From: Nioella nitratireducens
GTDB lineage: Bacteria > Pseudomonadota > Alphaproteobacteria > Rhodobacterales > Rhodobacteraceae
Direction: 5' to 3'
NCBI RefSeq assembly: GCF_001879715.1
Contig: NZ_MNBW01000003.1
Coordinates: 1-64,000, forward strand
DNA: 64,000 bases
Shown: positions 18,569-28,259 of the stretch, one piece after another
Layout of the letters: every line of letters starts with the position of its first letter
Position numbering within the stretch: the first letter of the stretch is position 1
The notes under the pieces: model-generated
Databases searched by the model: none
Told to the model about the DNA's origin: nothing
Seen by the model: the letters and a program-made list of their open reading frames with translations, nothing else
Made by a program: the position numbers and the translations under genes

Positions 18569-18940
18569 ATGGCATTCATGACCGACCGCAAACGCGTGAT
18601 TGGCCTCGGCTCGGCCAAATCGGGCACCGATCACTTCTGGAAGACCACCGTGACCTCGGTCGCGCTGCTTGTTGTCGTCCCGATGTTCCTGTTCACGTTC
18701 GGGCCGCTGCTTGGCGCCCCCTATGAAGAGGTGATCGCCACCCTGTCGCGTCCCTTCCCCGCCGTCTCGGCAGCCCTGATGCTGATCGCCGGCTTCTACC
18801 ATTTCCGTTTGGGCATCCAGATGGTGATCGAAGACTACATGGAGGGCCTTTCGCGAAAGGTCGCCATCGTCGTCATGGCCTGCGTCAGCTACGGGCTGAT
18901 GGCCCTTGGCCTCGTATCGCTCGCCCAGATCGCGCTTTAA
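18569..18940 (+). CDS. sdhD: Succinate dehydrogenase membrane anchor subunit
   Basis: A 123-residue, three-helix anchor protein. The N-terminal segment contains RVIGLGSAKSGTDHFW, typical of alphaproteobacterial SdhD. FYHFRLGIQMVIEDYM in helix two has the haem-facing histidine and the conserved Asp-Tyr before the loop. A clear GAGGAGG precedes the start. It pairs with SdhC to anchor SdhAB on the cytoplasmic membrane. Confidence 0.94.
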   Translation: MAFMTDRKRVIGLGSAKSGTDHFWKTTVTSVALLVVVPMFLFTFGPLLGAPYEEVIATLSRPFPAVSAALMLIAGFYHFRLGIQMVIEDYMEGLSRKVAIVVMACVSYGLMALGLVSLAQIAL

Positions 18941-18964
18941 TTCAGGGACAGGAGATCAGAAAGA

Positions 18965-20773
18965 ATGACCGCGTCCTACGACATTACCCATCACACCTAT
19001 GACGTCGTGGTGATCGGCGCTGGCGGCTCGGGCCTCCGCGCGACCCTCGGCATGGCAGAACAGGGGCTCAAGACCGCCTGTATCTCCAAGGTGTTCCCGA
19101 CCCGCTCGCACACCGTGGCGGCACAGGGCGGAATCGCCGCGTCACTGTCCAACATGGGCCCCGACCATTGGCAGTGGCACATGTACGACACCGTGAAAGG
19201 CTCGGACTGGCTGGGCGATACCGACGCCATGGAATACCTCGCCCGCGAAGCCCCCAAGGCGGTGTATGAACTGGAGCATTACGGCGTTCCGTTCAGCCGC
19301 ACCGAAGATGGTACGATCTACCAGCGTCCCTTCGGCGGCCACACCACCGAGTTCGGCGAAGGCCCCCCGGTGCAACGCACCTGCGCCGCCGCCGACCGCA
19401 CCGGCCACGCCATCCTGCACACGCTTTATGGCCAGTCGCTCAAGCATAACGCGGAATTCTACATCGAGTATTTCGCCACGGACCTGATCATGTCCGAAGA
19501 TGGCCAGTGCCAAGGCGTCGTAGCGTGGAAGCTTGACGATGGCACCATGCATGTCTTTTCGGCCAAGATGGTGGTTCTGGCGACCGGCGGCTACGGCCGC
19601 GCTTATTTCTCGGCCACCTCCGCGCACACTTGCACCGGCGACGGCGGTGGCATGGTGGCCCGCGCGGGCCTGCCGCTTCAGGACATGGAATTCGTGCAGT
19701 TCCACCCGACCGGCATCTACGGCTCGGGCTGCCTGATCACCGAGGGCGCCCGTGGCGAAGGCGGCTACCTGACCAACTCGGAGGGCGAGCGGTTCATGGA
19801 ACGCTACGCGCCGACCTACAAGGATCTGGCGTCGCGCGACGTGGTTAGCCGTTGCATCACCATCGAGATCCGCGAAGGGCGCGGCGTAGGGCCGAACAAG
19901 GACCACATGCACCTGCACCTCAACCACCTGCCGCCCGAGGCGTTGGCCGAACGGCTGCCGGGTATCTCGGAATCGGCCCGGATCTTCGCCGGTGTCGATG
20001 TCACCAAGGAACCGATCCCGATCCTGCCCACCGTGCACTACAACATGGGCGGTATCCCCACGAACTACTGGGGCGAGGTTCTGAACCCCTCCGCCGACGA
20101 ACCCGACGCCGTGGTGCCCGGCCTGATGGCCGTGGGCGAGGCCGGTTGCGCGTCGGTGCACGGGGCCAACCGCCTCGGCTCCAACTCGTTGATTGACCTC
20201 GTGGTCTTTGGCCGGGCCGCCGCGATCCGCGCTGGCAAGGTGGTCGATCCCGAGGCGGCGAACCCGACCTTGAACCAGGCCTCCATCGACAAGGCCCTTG
20301 GCCGGTTCGACGGTATCCGCTACGCCAACGGCTCAACCCCGACCGCTGAACTGCGGCTGGAGATGCAAAAGACCATGCAGGCCGACGCCGCCGTCTTCCG
20401 CACAGACAAGACGCTGGCCGAAGGCGTCGAGAAGATGACCGCCGTGGCGGGCAAGCTTAACGACATCAAGGTCACCGACCGGTCGCTGGTCTGGAACTCT
20501 GACCTGATGGAAACGCTGGAACTGACCAACCTGATGCCGAACGCATTGGCCACCATCACCGGGGCCGAGGCGCGCAAGGAATCCCGCGGCGCCCACGCGC
20601 ACGAGGATTACCCCGACCGCGACGACAAGGCATGGCGGGTCCACACGATTTCCCGTGTCGATGGCAATCGGGTCGATCTCAGCTATCGCCCGGTGCACCT
20701 TGATCCGCTGTCCACGGCGGAAGAGGGTGGCATTGATCTCAAGAAAATCGCGCCCAAGGCGCGGGTCTATTAA
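18965..20773 (+). CDS. sdhA: Succinate dehydrogenase flavoprotein subunit
   Basis: The FAD-bearing catalytic subunit oxidises succinate to fumarate. Its 602 residues contain [15 protein letters not shown] at the N-terminus and the covalent FAD site [15 protein letters not shown]. The active-site region [22 protein letters not shown] and the capping-domain segment [10 protein letters not shown] follow, with [13 protein letters not shown] near the C-terminal FAD contact. GGAGATCAGAAAG lies upstream. All catalytic landmarks are present. Confidence 0.97.
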   Translation: MTASYDITHHTYDVVVIGAGGSGLRATLGMAEQGLKTACISKVFPTRSHTVAAQGGIAASLSNMGPDHWQWHMYDTVKGSDWLGDTDAMEYLAREAPKAVYELEHYGVPFSRTEDGTIYQRPFGGHTTEFGEGPPVQRTCAAADRTGHAILHTLYGQSLKHNAEFYIEYFATDLIMSEDGQCQGVVAWKLDDGTMHVFSAKMVVLATGGYGRAYFSATSAHTCTGDGGGMVARAGLPLQDMEFVQFHPTGIYGSGCLITEGARGEGGYLTNSEGERFMERYAPTYKDLASRDVVSRCITIEIREGRGVGPNKDHMHLHLNHLPPEALAERLPGISESARIFAGVDVTKEPIPILPTVHYNMGGIPTNYWGEVLNPSADEPDAVVPGLMAVGEAGCASVHGANRLGSNSLIDLVVFGRAAAIRAGKVVDPEAANPTLNQASIDKALGRFDGIRYANGSTPTAELRLEMQKTMQADAAVFRTDKTLAEGVEKMTAVAGKLNDIKVTDRSLVWNSDLMETLELTNLMPNALATITGAEARKESRGAHAHEDYPDRDDKAWRVHTISRVDGNRVDLSYRPVHLDPLSTAEEGGIDLKKIAPKARVY

Positions 20774-20785
20774 GGAGACGGAGAC

Positions 20786-21565
20786 ATGGTTCAATTCACG
20801 CTTCCGAGAAACTCCAAGATCATCACCGGCAAGACCTGGCCCAAGCCGGACGGTGCCACCAATGTTCGCAAGTTCCAGATCTATCGCTGGAACCCGGATG
20901 ATGGCAAGAACCCGCAGGTCGATACGTATTTCGTCGACATGGACGCTTGCGGGCCGATGGTTCTGGACGCGCTGATCAAGATCAAGAACGAGATCGACCC
21001 GACGCTGACCTTCCGCCGGTCCTGCCGCGAAGGCATCTGCGGATCTTGTGCGATGAATATCGACGGGATCAACACGCTGGCCTGTATCTACGGCATGGAT
21101 GAGATCAAGGGCGACGTGAAGATCTACCCGCTGCCGCATATGCCGGTCGTCAAAGACCTGATCCCCGATCTGACCCATTTCTATGCGCAGCATGAATCGA
21201 TCATGCCGTGGCTGGAAACCAAGACCTCGGCCCCGGAACATGAATGGCGCCAATCCATCGAGGACCGCAAGAAGCTCGACGGGCTTTATGAATGCGTGAT
21301 GTGCGCGTGCTGTTCGACGTCGTGCCCGAGCTACTGGTGGAATGGCGACCGCTACCTTGGCCCCGCCGCGCTGCTGCACGCGTATCGCTGGATCATCGAC
21401 AGCCGCGATGAGGCAACCGGCGAGCGTTTGGACGATCTGGAAGATCCGTTCAAGCTGTATCGCTGCCACACCATCATGAACTGCGCCAAGACTTGCCCCA
21501 AGGGCCTGAACCCGGCCAAGGCCATCGCGTCGATCAAGAAGATGATGGTCGAGCGTCAGCTTTGA
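20786..21565 (+). CDS. sdhB: Succinate dehydrogenase iron-sulfur subunit
   Basis: This subunit passes electrons from FAD to ubiquinone through three clusters. The 259 residues show the 2Fe-2S ligands in [16 protein letters not shown] plus a later Cys in NTLAC, the 4Fe-4S motif [15 protein letters not shown], and the 3Fe-4S motif [17 protein letters not shown]. It is the last gene of the sdh operon and is followed directly by a strong terminator. Confidence 0.97.
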   Translation: MVQFTLPRNSKIITGKTWPKPDGATNVRKFQIYRWNPDDGKNPQVDTYFVDMDACGPMVLDALIKIKNEIDPTLTFRRSCREGICGSCAMNIDGINTLACIYGMDEIKGDVKIYPLPHMPVVKDLIPDLTHFYAQHESIMPWLETKTSAPEHEWRQSIEDRKKLDGLYECVMCACCSTSCPSYWWNGDRYLGPAALLHAYRWIIDSRDEATGERLDDLEDPFKLYRCHTIMNCAKTCPKGLNPAKAIASIKKMMVERQL

Positions 21566-21585
21566 TCGCATCGCATGTGTGAAGA

Positions 21586-21619
21586 GGGGCCGGCGAATAC
21601 GCTTTGCCGGCCCCTTTTT
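21586..21619 (+). terminator. Rho-independent terminator of sdhCDAB
   Basis: A 9-bp perfect stem GGGGCCGGC/GCCGGCCCC with an 11-base loop is followed by TTTTT. Confidence 0.9.
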
Positions 21620-21687
21620 CATGGTCCATCAGAGGCGTGGTATGGGGCCCCTTGCCCCTGCGCGGACCTGGGATATCCTGCGGGTCC

Positions 21688-22038
21688 ATGACCGGAAGCG
21701 ATGCATATCTGCCAAATTGGGTACGGGATGTCCTGCCGCAGCAGGATCCGCTTGTTGCAGCGGGGCTGGCCCTGTTCGCTACAGCGCTTTGGCTTGGCAT
21801 CGGTTGGTGGCTGCTGCGGCGGGGTCGCCGAAAACCGCGCCTGACCAGCGTCGAGACGACATCTCGGCAAGCTGCAATACCGCAGGGTCCGCGTGCTTGT
21901 CATTGGGCGGTCGACCCAAGCCGTAGACTGGCTCGCCACCCGCTTTGGGTCTGTTCAGCCTGTGGCGCCGAAGCCTTCACTCAGGACGGTCAGCCGCCGA
22001 AAGAATGCAAACGCGGCCTCATGCCTTCAGCTTTGTAA
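21688..22038 (+). CDS. Small membrane protein with C-terminal zinc-ribbon-like motif
   Basis: A 116-residue protein with one hydrophobic segment (about 25-45, AAGLALFATALWLGIGWWLL) followed by a basic stretch (RRGRRKPR). The C-terminal half contains CHWAVDP and WVCSACGAEAF plus a final Cys in PKECKRGL, so four cysteines could bind one metal ion. Topology would place this part in the cytoplasm. I recognise no named family. The start at 21688 is uncertain because no strong ribosome-binding site is seen. Confidence 0.6.
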   Translation: MTGSDAYLPNWVRDVLPQQDPLVAAGLALFATALWLGIGWWLLRRGRRKPRLTSVETTSRQAAIPQGPRACHWAVDPSRRLARHPLWVCSACGAEAFTQDGQPPKECKRGLMPSAL

Positions 22039-22105
22039 GGCCAGCGCTTGTGGTCTTTCCCATCTCTTGCCTATAAATTGAATCCACCCCTCTTGGACGC
22101 ATGAA

Positions 22106-22831
22106 ATGCCCCAGATTACCGACAGCCTGACCCTCGCGCTCCTCTATTCCACGCTGGCGGGCATGGCGATTCCGCTTGGCGGTTTTCTGGCACAGATCGA
22201 ACATATCCGGCCCCGCTGGATGGAAAACGAACTGCGCCACTCCGTGATTGCCTTTGGCGGCGGGGCGCTCGTGTCCGGGGTAGCCCTGGTGCTGGTTCCC
22301 GAGGGGGCGTTACATCTGGCCCCCGGCCACAGCATTGCGTTGTTCGGGATTGGCGGGATTGCCTTTGCCGGGCTCGACGTGATGCTGGCCCGCAGGGGTG
22401 GCGGGTCGTCCCAATTGGTGGCCATGCTGCTCGATTTCCTGCCCGAGTCGCTGGCACTTGGCGCTTTGCTGGCCACGGGGTCGGAAACCGCCTTGGTGCT
22501 GGCCGGGATCATCTTTTTGCAAAACCTGCCGGAAGGGTTCAACGCCTATCGCGAAATCACCACTGTTTCCCGCCTGCGCCCGCGCCGGGTGCTGCTGTTC
22601 TTTTGCCTGCTGGTCCCGATCGGACCTTTGGCCGCGACTCTTGGGCATATCGTGCTGGTCGATGCGCCCGGAACGCTTGGTGGGATCATGCTCTTTGCGG
22701 CGGGGGGCATCCTCTATCTGGTGTTCGAGGATATCGCCCCTCAGGCCGTTCTGGCAAACCGTCACGCGCCGCCGCTTGGGGCCGTGGCCGGATTCATGCT
22801 GGGGCTGGCAGGGCATCTCACGGTCGGATGA
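22106..22831 (+). CDS. ZIP-family-like metal permease
   Basis: A 241-residue protein with about eight hydrophobic segments. The ZIP signature is visible in the paired helices: LLDFLPESLALGALLATG (about 110-127) and FLQNLPEGFNAYREI (about 138-152), with the acidic and Asn residues that line the metal path. ZIP proteins import Zn2+, Fe2+ or Mn2+. The usual His in the HxxPE motif is replaced by Phe-Leu-Pro-Glu and Asn-Leu-Pro-Glu, so metal preference may differ. Its stop overlaps the ATG of the next tiny ORF (ATGA). Confidence 0.8.
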   Translation: MPQITDSLTLALLYSTLAGMAIPLGGFLAQIEHIRPRWMENELRHSVIAFGGGALVSGVALVLVPEGALHLAPGHSIALFGIGGIAFAGLDVMLARRGGGSSQLVAMLLDFLPESLALGALLATGSETALVLAGIIFLQNLPEGFNAYREITTVSRLRPRRVLLFFCLLVPIGPLAATLGHIVLVDAPGTLGGIMLFAAGGILYLVFEDIAPQAVLANRHAPPLGAVAGFMLGLAGHLTVG

Positions 22832-22944
22832 CCATGCGTAACCCGTTGAGCGCCATGCAAATCCTGCAACGGGCGTTTGCCGAAACAGGGGGTGTGCCGC
22901 GCTGTGGCGAGGTCTATCTTCTGCGTCAAGGGAGGACAGTTTGA
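22828..22944 (+). CDS. Tiny ORF coupled to the ZIP gene (38 aa)
   Basis: A 38-codon frame starts with an ATG overlapping the ZIP permease stop and ends two bases before the next small gene. The product is MTMRNPLSAMQILQRAFAE followed by a Gly-rich turn and a basic tail, with one cysteine. It is soluble and unrelated to anything I recognise. The ATGA overlap and short gaps on both sides support translation, but its size means it could be chance. Confidence 0.35.
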   Translation: MTMRNPLSAMQILQRAFAETGGVPRCGEVYLLRQGRTV

Positions 22945-22946
22945 CG

Positions 22947-23102
22947 ATGAGAAACCCGATGTCCCAGACCTCTGACGCCCCCGCCCAGTTCGACGCCGAC
23001 GAAGCCCTGCGTCTTCTTGAAGAGTCCCTGTCCTATTACAGCCCCGTCGCGCCCCGGAAAGTGGCGAAGGTGGAATACGAAGACCTGCCGCTCGCCGCGT
23101 GA
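22947..23102 (+). CDS. Small acidic protein (51 aa)
   Basis: A 51-residue frame with a good Shine-Dalgarno (GGGAGGACAG at 22930-22939) seven bases before ATG. The product is acidic in the middle (FDADEALRLLEESLSYY) and ends KVEYEDLPLAA; no membrane segment or cysteine. The gene ends shortly before a terminator, closing the ZIP transcription unit. Family not recognised. Confidence 0.5.
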   Translation: MRNPMSQTSDAPAQFDADEALRLLEESLSYYSPVAPRKVAKVEYEDLPLAA

Positions 23103-23179
23103 TCGGCTCCTACAGCGTGTCCAAGGATCGCTAAGCCGGTTCTCCATTTTGCCCGACATGCACTAGGTTCAGCAAAAGG

Positions 23180-23203
23180 CGCCCCCCCCCGTGGGGGCGT
23201 TTT
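23180..23203 (+). terminator. Terminator after ZIP/small ORF unit
   Basis: CGCCCCC (23180-23186) pairs with GGGGGCG (23193-23199) and is followed by TTTT. Confidence 0.7.
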
Positions 23204-23276
23204 CGTGTCATCGGGCTAGGGGTGGTGCACAACCAATGGTATAGTGGGGGCCGTGTCCAAAGCGCGGAGCGTATCC

Positions 23277-24425
23277 ATGACGACCACCCTTCTTGTCGGC
23301 ACCACCAAGGGCGCCTTCCTGATTTCAGCCGATCCCGACCGGCAGGACTGGACTGTCACCGGACCGCATTGCGATCTTTGGCCTATCAACCATGTGGTCG
23401 GCGACCCGGAAATCGGCACGATCTGGGCCGGTGGCGGGGGCGAGTGGCAGGGCGCGGGCGTCTGGCGGTCGACCGATGGCGGCGCGACATGGACACTTGC
23501 CAAGCTTTCCACCGGACAGCTCGACCAGTGGGCCGCGAACGATGCCGGGTTCGCCGAGATGATCGGCTGGACGGATGAGCCCGTCCCCTTCGGGGACGAA
23601 TTGCACTCGGTCTGGTCCCTTCATCATGCGCACGGACGCCTTCATGCCGGTGTGAAACCCGGCACGCTGTTGCACAGCCGCGATGGCGGCGAAAGCTGGA
23701 CCCGGAACGAGGCGCTCGCCAACCACCCCGACCGCGAGGGGTTCACCCCCGGTGCGGCGGGGCTGACACTGCACACGATTCTCACGGATCCGGGCGCGCC
23801 GGGGAAAATCTGGCTGGGTATCTCTGCGGCGGGCGTTTTCGCGTCGGACGATGGCGGAACAAGCTGGGACCGTCGCAACCGTCTGTCGAACGCCGAGGCC
23901 TGCGGGCCCCACGACCATCCCGCCGCCCCGCGTGACGGGCAGACCGGGTTTTGCGTGCATAACATGGTGCGCGCGGGCGACAGCGGCACGCTCTACCAGC
24001 AAAACCACCACGGTGTTTTTCGCAGCCGCGACGGGGGGCGCTCGTGGGATGATATCACCGAGGGGTTGCCCTCGACCTTCGGATTCCCCATCGCGGTAAA
24101 CCCGCAAGACCCCGAGATGATCTGGACCTTCCCGCTCAACGGCGACATGGCGGGCCGCTACCCGCCCGATGCCGCCGCCGCGGTCTGGCGCTCCTGCGAT
24201 GGCGGCGCGACATGGCAGGCCACCCGCAATGGCCTGCCGCAAGAGGCGTGCTTTTTTACCGTGCTGCGTCAGGCGATGGCCACAGACACCGAGGATCGGC
24301 CGGGCGTCTATTTTGGCACCAACAGCGGCTCGGTCTTTGGCTCGACCGATACCGGAGAGACTTGGGTCGAGGTCGCCCGCCACCTGCCCACGGTCCTGTC
24401 GGTCGAGACCCTGACCACCGGGTGA
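23277..24425 (+). CDS. BNR/Asp-box repeat protein (sialidase-like beta-propeller fold)
   Basis: A 382-residue protein built of Asp-box (SxDxGxxW) repeats: STDGGATW, SRDGGESW, SDDGGTSW, SRDGGRSW, SCDGGATW and STDTGETW, six in all. This predicts a beta-propeller of the BNR/YVTN/VPS10 type. It has no signal peptide, which argues against a secreted sialidase. Annotated relatives are often called glycosyl hydrolases without biochemical support. Start 23277 (MTTTLLVGTTKGAF) fits the first blade better than an in-frame codon 11 residues upstream. Function unknown. Confidence 0.8.
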   Translation: MTTTLLVGTTKGAFLISADPDRQDWTVTGPHCDLWPINHVVGDPEIGTIWAGGGGEWQGAGVWRSTDGGATWTLAKLSTGQLDQWAANDAGFAEMIGWTDEPVPFGDELHSVWSLHHAHGRLHAGVKPGTLLHSRDGGESWTRNEALANHPDREGFTPGAAGLTLHTILTDPGAPGKIWLGISAAGVFASDDGGTSWDRRNRLSNAEACGPHDHPAAPRDGQTGFCVHNMVRAGDSGTLYQQNHHGVFRSRDGGRSWDDITEGLPSTFGFPIAVNPQDPEMIWTFPLNGDMAGRYPPDAAAAVWRSCDGGATWQATRNGLPQEACFFTVLRQAMATDTEDRPGVYFGTNSGSVFGSTDTGETWVEVARHLPTVLSVETLTTG

Positions 24426-24500
24426 CGCAAGGACGCGTTTTGCCTGTGGCGCCGCCCGCGTTAGCCTGCCCGTCAGGGAGGATGCAGCACGGACGCGGAT

Positions 24501-26120
24501 TTGATCATCGTCGGCGCAGGCCTGTCAGGCCTTGTCGCGGCGTGGCACGCGGCGGAACGGGGCCGCAAGGTGTTGCTCCTGGATCAGGAAGGGCCGCAAT
24601 CGCTTGGCGGGCAAGCGTGGTGGAGCCTTGGTGGCCTTTTCATGGTCGACACCCCCGAACAGCGCCGCCTTGGTCTGAAGGACAGCCGTGCATTGGCCGG
24701 GGCCGACTGGATGGGATCGGCCGGGTTCGACCGGCCCGAGGATGACCTGCCCCGGAAATGGGCCGAGGCCTATCTCGACTTCGCCGCCGGTCCGATGCGC
24801 GCCTATCTGCACGGGCTGGGGATGCGCTGGTTTCCAGTGGTCGGATGGGCGGAACGGGGTGGGGCGCTGGCCACCGGCCACGGCAATTCGATTCCGCGCT
24901 TTCACATCACATGGGGCACCGGACCGGGGGTCGTGCGCCCCTTTGCAGATCGTGTGCGGAGCCATCCCAACATTGCGCTCGCCTTTCGCCACCGGGTGAC
25001 CGACCTGCTGATCGAGGCAGGCCGCGTGGTGGGCGTGCGTGGCGAAGAGTTGGAACCCGACAGCGCGCGGCGCGGCGCCTCGACCACCCGCGCGGTCGCA
25101 GGCGGCTTCACCTACCGGGCGGGCACCGTGGCCGTCACAAGCGGCGGTATCGGCGGCAACCATGATCTTGTGCGCGCGACTTGGCCGGTCGATCGCCTCG
25201 GGCCGCCGCCCCAAGCCATGGTGTCGGGCGTGCCGGACTATGTGGATGGCCAGATGCAGCAGATCGCCGCCCGCGCCGGCGGGGCCACGATCAACACCGA
25301 CCGCATGTGGCACTACACCGAGGGGCTGCGGAATTGGGACCCGATCTGGCCCAACCATGGCATCCGCATCCTGCCGGGGCCGTCCTCTCTGTGGTTCGAT
25401 GCCTTGGGGCAGCGGATGGAGGCACCCTTCTTCCCCGGCTTCGACACGCTCGGCACCCTGCGCCGCATCCTGTCCACCGGCCACGCGCATAGCTGGTTCA
25501 TCCTGACCCAGAAGATCATCGAGAAGGAGTTTGCCCTGTCAGGGTCGGAACAGAACCCTGACCTGACCTCGGCCCGCTGGTCGGCGGTTCTGCGCGAGCG
25601 GCTGGGGAAAGGGGCTACGCGGGCGGTTGAGGCGTTCAAGGCAGAGGGCGACGATTTCGTGGTGGCTGACAATCTGGCCGATCTGGTTTCGGGCATGAAC
25701 CGGATCAATCCGGGTCCGGACCTGTCCGTTGACCACATCCGGGCGCAGATCGAGGCGCGCGATGCGCAGTTGGAAAACCGGGTCAGCAAGGATGCGCAGG
25801 TGACGGCGATGCGCGGTGCGCGGGCCTATCTGGGCGACAAGCTGATCCGCACCGCCAAACCCCACCGTATCCTCGCCCCCAAGGCCGGGCCGCTCATCGG
25901 CGTGCGGCTCAACATCCTGACGCGCAAATCGCTCGGCGGTCTCTGGACCGATCTGACCGGGCAGGTCCTGCGCGCGGATGGCCAGCCGCTACCCGGCCTC
26001 TTCGCGGCGGGCGAGGCGGCGGGGTTCGGCGGTGGTGGATACCATGGCTACAACGCGCTTGAGGGCACTTTCCTTGGTGGCTGCATCTTTTCCGGCAAGA
26101 CCGTGGGCGAGGCGGTGTGA
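24501..26120 (+). CDS. FAD-binding dehydrogenase (fumarate reductase/ketosteroid dehydrogenase-like)
   Basis: About 540 residues with an N-terminal dinucleotide-binding motif IIVGAGLSGLVAAWHAAERG and GGQAWWSLGGLFMVD. The C-terminal FAD contact is GEAAGFGGGGYHGYNALEG. This is the flavoprotein family close to 3-ketosteroid dehydrogenases and fumarate reductases, with unknown natural substrate. The start is unclear: the TTG at 24501 lies far from the GGGAGGA at 24476-24482. An ACG at 24489 is seven bases from it and would give TDADLIIVGAG, resembling the expected N-terminus. The ATG at 24482 is out of frame. Confidence 0.85.
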   Translation: MIIVGAGLSGLVAAWHAAERGRKVLLLDQEGPQSLGGQAWWSLGGLFMVDTPEQRRLGLKDSRALAGADWMGSAGFDRPEDDLPRKWAEAYLDFAAGPMRAYLHGLGMRWFPVVGWAERGGALATGHGNSIPRFHITWGTGPGVVRPFADRVRSHPNIALAFRHRVTDLLIEAGRVVGVRGEELEPDSARRGASTTRAVAGGFTYRAGTVAVTSGGIGGNHDLVRATWPVDRLGPPPQAMVSGVPDYVDGQMQQIAARAGGATINTDRMWHYTEGLRNWDPIWPNHGIRILPGPSSLWFDALGQRMEAPFFPGFDTLGTLRRILSTGHAHSWFILTQKIIEKEFALSGSEQNPDLTSARWSAVLRERLGKGATRAVEAFKAEGDDFVVADNLADLVSGMNRINPGPDLSVDHIRAQIEARDAQLENRVSKDAQVTAMRGARAYLGDKLIRTAKPHRILAPKAGPLIGVRLNILTRKSLGGLWTDLTGQVLRADGQPLPGLFAAGEAAGFGGGGYHGYNALEGTFLGGCIFSGKTVGEAV

Positions 26121-26231
26121 TGGCGGGCCTGTCGCGGCCCACGCCGACCGATCCTACGCCCCGGCAGGGTGGCCCCGTGGCCGCAAGCCGGGTATGACAC
26201 GGGAAAACGCAAGATCACGAGGGGAATAGAG

Positions 26232-26678
26232 ATGCTCAAGGTGTACCTGTCCGGTGAGATCCACACCGATTGGCGCGATCAGATCGTTGCGGGCGCAGAG
26301 GGGCTGGATGTCACCTTTTCGGCCCCCGTCACCGATCACGGGGCCAGCGACGATTGTGGCGTGGCGATCATGGGCGCCGAGGCCGACAAATTCTGGCACG
26401 ACAACAAGGGCGCGAAGCTCAATGCCATCCGCACCCGCAAGGGTATCGCCGAGGCTGACGTTGTCGTGGTGCGCTTCGGCGACAAGTACAAACAGTGGAA
26501 CGCGGCCTTCGACGCGGGCTATGCGGCGGCGCTTGGCAAATCGCTGGTCGTCATGCACGGCCCCGACCACCAGCACGCGCTGAAAGAGGTCGATGCGGCG
26601 GCGCTGGCCGTTGTCGAGCAGCCCGAACAGGTGGTGCAGATCCTTCGCTATGTGCTGACCGGCACCCTGCCGGGCTAG
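26232..26678 (+). CDS. YtoQ family protein
   Basis: A 148-residue protein beginning MLKVYLSGEIHTDWRDQI, then FSAPVTDHGASDDCG, and GDKYKQWNAAFDAGYAAALGK. These are the hallmarks of the YtoQ family, which belongs to the nucleoside 2-deoxyribosyltransferase-like fold. No reaction is established for it. A GAGGGGAATAGAG stretch precedes the ATG. Its stop abuts the stop of the convergent GST gene with no gap. Confidence 0.88.
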   Translation: MLKVYLSGEIHTDWRDQIVAGAEGLDVTFSAPVTDHGASDDCGVAIMGAEADKFWHDNKGAKLNAIRTRKGIAEADVVVVRFGDKYKQWNAAFDAGYAAALGKSLVVMHGPDHQHALKEVDAAALAVVEQPEQVVQILRYVLTGTLPG

Positions 26679-27377
26679 TCAGTCTCGGGGTGGGGTGACA
26701 AGCCCCACCTTCACGGCCGGGCGCGCAAGGAACTGCTGCATGTAGCGCTGGCAATTGGGCAGGTCGGCCCAATGCACCGCCTCGCAGGCGCCGTAGACGT
26801 CCAGAACGCGCAGCCATGGGGCGGTGGCGATATCGGCGATCGAGTAGTCGTCGCAAAGCCATTCCCGCCCGTCCAGACGATCTTCTATGATCGCCAGCAG
26901 TCGCCGCGCCTCGGCCAGATACCGGTCGCGCGGGCGGTGGTCGGGAATGTCGGCCCCAGCGAATTTGTAGAAAAAGCCGAGTTGGCCGAACATCGGCCCG
27001 ATGCCCCCCATCTGGAACATCAACCATTGCAGAATGTCGTATTTCTGCGCCGGGCTGCTGCCGATCAGATGCCCTGTCTTCTCGGCCAGGTAGATCAGGA
27101 TCGCGCCGCTTTCGAACAGGCCGACGGGCTGGCCGTCCGGCCCGTCAGGGTCGATGATTGCAGGGATTTTGCCATTTGGATTGAGCGACCGGAAGGCCGG
27201 GCTTTTCACCTCCTCGGGCGTCAGCGTCACCTTGTGCGCCTCGTAGGGCAGGCCGAGCTCTTCCAGCGCGATCGAGATTTTCACGCCATTGGGTGTGGGG
27301 AAGGCATATAGCTGGATCGCCTGCCGATCGGTGGCGGGCCAGCGGGCGGTGATCGGGAAAGCGGAAAGGTCTGCCAT
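26679..27377 (-). CDS. Glutathione S-transferase-like protein (YfcG/nu-class type)
   Basis: A 232-residue thioredoxin-fold plus helical protein. [26 protein letters not shown] carries the glutathione-site Thr-x-Asn typical of the YfcG/nu class. [14 protein letters not shown] has the cis-proline, and [14 protein letters not shown] binds the gamma-glutamyl part. The C-terminal domain contains [12 protein letters not shown]. Such enzymes often act as disulfide-bond reductases rather than classic transferases. Start 27377 follows the family N-terminus. Confidence 0.88.
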   Translation of the reverse strand: MADLSAFPITARWPATDRQAIQLYAFPTPNGVKISIALEELGLPYEAHKVTLTPEEVKSPAFRSLNPNGKIPAIIDPDGPDGQPVGLFESGAILIYLAEKTGHLIGSSPAQKYDILQWLMFQMGGIGPMFGQLGFFYKFAGADIPDHRPRDRYLAEARRLLAIIEDRLDGREWLCDDYSIADIATAPWLRVLDVYGACEAVHWADLPNCQRYMQQFLARPAVKVGLVTPPRD

Positions 27378-27498
27378 ATCGTGTCCTGTAGCGTCAGCCT
27401 GTCCCACGCAGTTTTCAAAAGACAGCCGGGGTGGCTTTGTGGCTAAACTTTCCTGCGGGCAGCCGCTGACTGCAACAGGACAAAGGGAACCAGGCACC

Positions 27499-27930
27499 AT
27501 GTTACAGGAATTTCAGAAATTCATCTCTCGTGGCAACGTGATGGATATGGCCGTCGGCATCATTGTCGGCGCGGCCTTTACCGCGATCGTGAAATCGCTG
27601 GTCGATGATTTGATCCGTCCCCTGATCGGGGTCTTCACCGGTGGGATCGACTTCTCCAACCTGTTCTACACAATCGGTGGCGGCGACTATGACACGCTCG
27701 ACGCCGCGCGAGAGGCCGGGGCCGCGACCTTTGCCTATGGGGCTTTCATCATGGCAGTGATCAATTTCTTCCTCATTGCCTTCGTCGTGTTCCTGCTGGT
27801 GCGGGGGATCAACAAGATCAAGGACGCGGCCAAGGCCAAGGAAGAGGCGACGGAAGAGCCCGCGCCCGCGCCCGGCCCGAGCGAGTTGGACATCCTGATC
27901 GAAATCCGGGACTCTTTGAAAAAGGCCTAA
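27499..27930 (+). CDS. mscL: Large-conductance mechanosensitive channel
   Basis: The homopentameric inner-membrane channel opens under high membrane tension to release solutes in osmotic downshock. The 143 residues begin [27 protein letters not shown], the N-terminal helix and pore-lining TM1. A periplasmic loop (about 50-75) and TM2 ([19 protein letters not shown]) follow, with a C-terminal charged bundle after an Ala/Glu/Pro linker. The 3' end overlaps the azlD stop by four bases. Confidence 0.95.
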   Translation: MLQEFQKFISRGNVMDMAVGIIVGAAFTAIVKSLVDDLIRPLIGVFTGGIDFSNLFYTIGGGDYDTLDAAREAGAATFAYGAFIMAVINFFLIAFVVFLLVRGINKIKDAAKAKEEATEEPAPAPGPSELDILIEIRDSLKKA

Positions 27931-28259
27931 ACCCCGACCGCTTGCAGCAGGAACAGCGTGCCAAGGCCCGAGACGATGGTCACGATGGCGTCCTTGGTCA
28001 AATAGCCTGCCGAAAGGGCGACCAGCGCCGCAGTCAGGCGGGCCGGATCGGTCTGGCCGTCTGTGGCGTCGGGCCATAGTACCATGGGCGTGATCAGCGC
28101 GGGCAGAATGCCCACGGCGGTGTAGCGCAGGTGGCGCAGCACCCATTCCGGAAGGTCGCGGTTGCCCAGAAGCCCGAGGAAGGAATAGCGGATCGCGAAT
28201 GTGCCGAGGCCAAGGCCGACGACAACGACCCAGATGGCGGTGTCGCTCCACCCGGTCAT
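27927..28259 (-). CDS. azlD: AzlD domain protein, branched-chain amino acid exporter small subunit
   Basis: A 110-residue protein with about four hydrophobic segments, including [18 protein letters not shown] near the N-terminus, as in AzlD. AzlD partners with AzlC to export branched-chain amino acids and related compounds. Its ATG overlaps the azlC stop (ATGA), so the two are coupled. Start 28259 is selected by that overlap. Confidence 0.87.
   Translation of the reverse strand: MTGWSDTAIWVVVVGLGLGTFAIRYSFLGLLGNRDLPEWVLRHLRYTAVGILPALITPMVLWPDATDGQTDPARLTAALVALSAGYLTKDAIVTIVSGLGTLFLLQAVGV

Noticed and set aside
21604..21687. Upstream extension of the small zinc-ribbon membrane protein
   Set aside because: The extension would begin inside the sdh terminator hairpin, so a start at 21688 is more likely.
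22603..22944. 113-codon frame overlapping the ZIP gene
   Set aside because: Its first two thirds lie inside the ZIP coding region in another frame; only the short part starting at 22828 with ATGA overlap is plausible.
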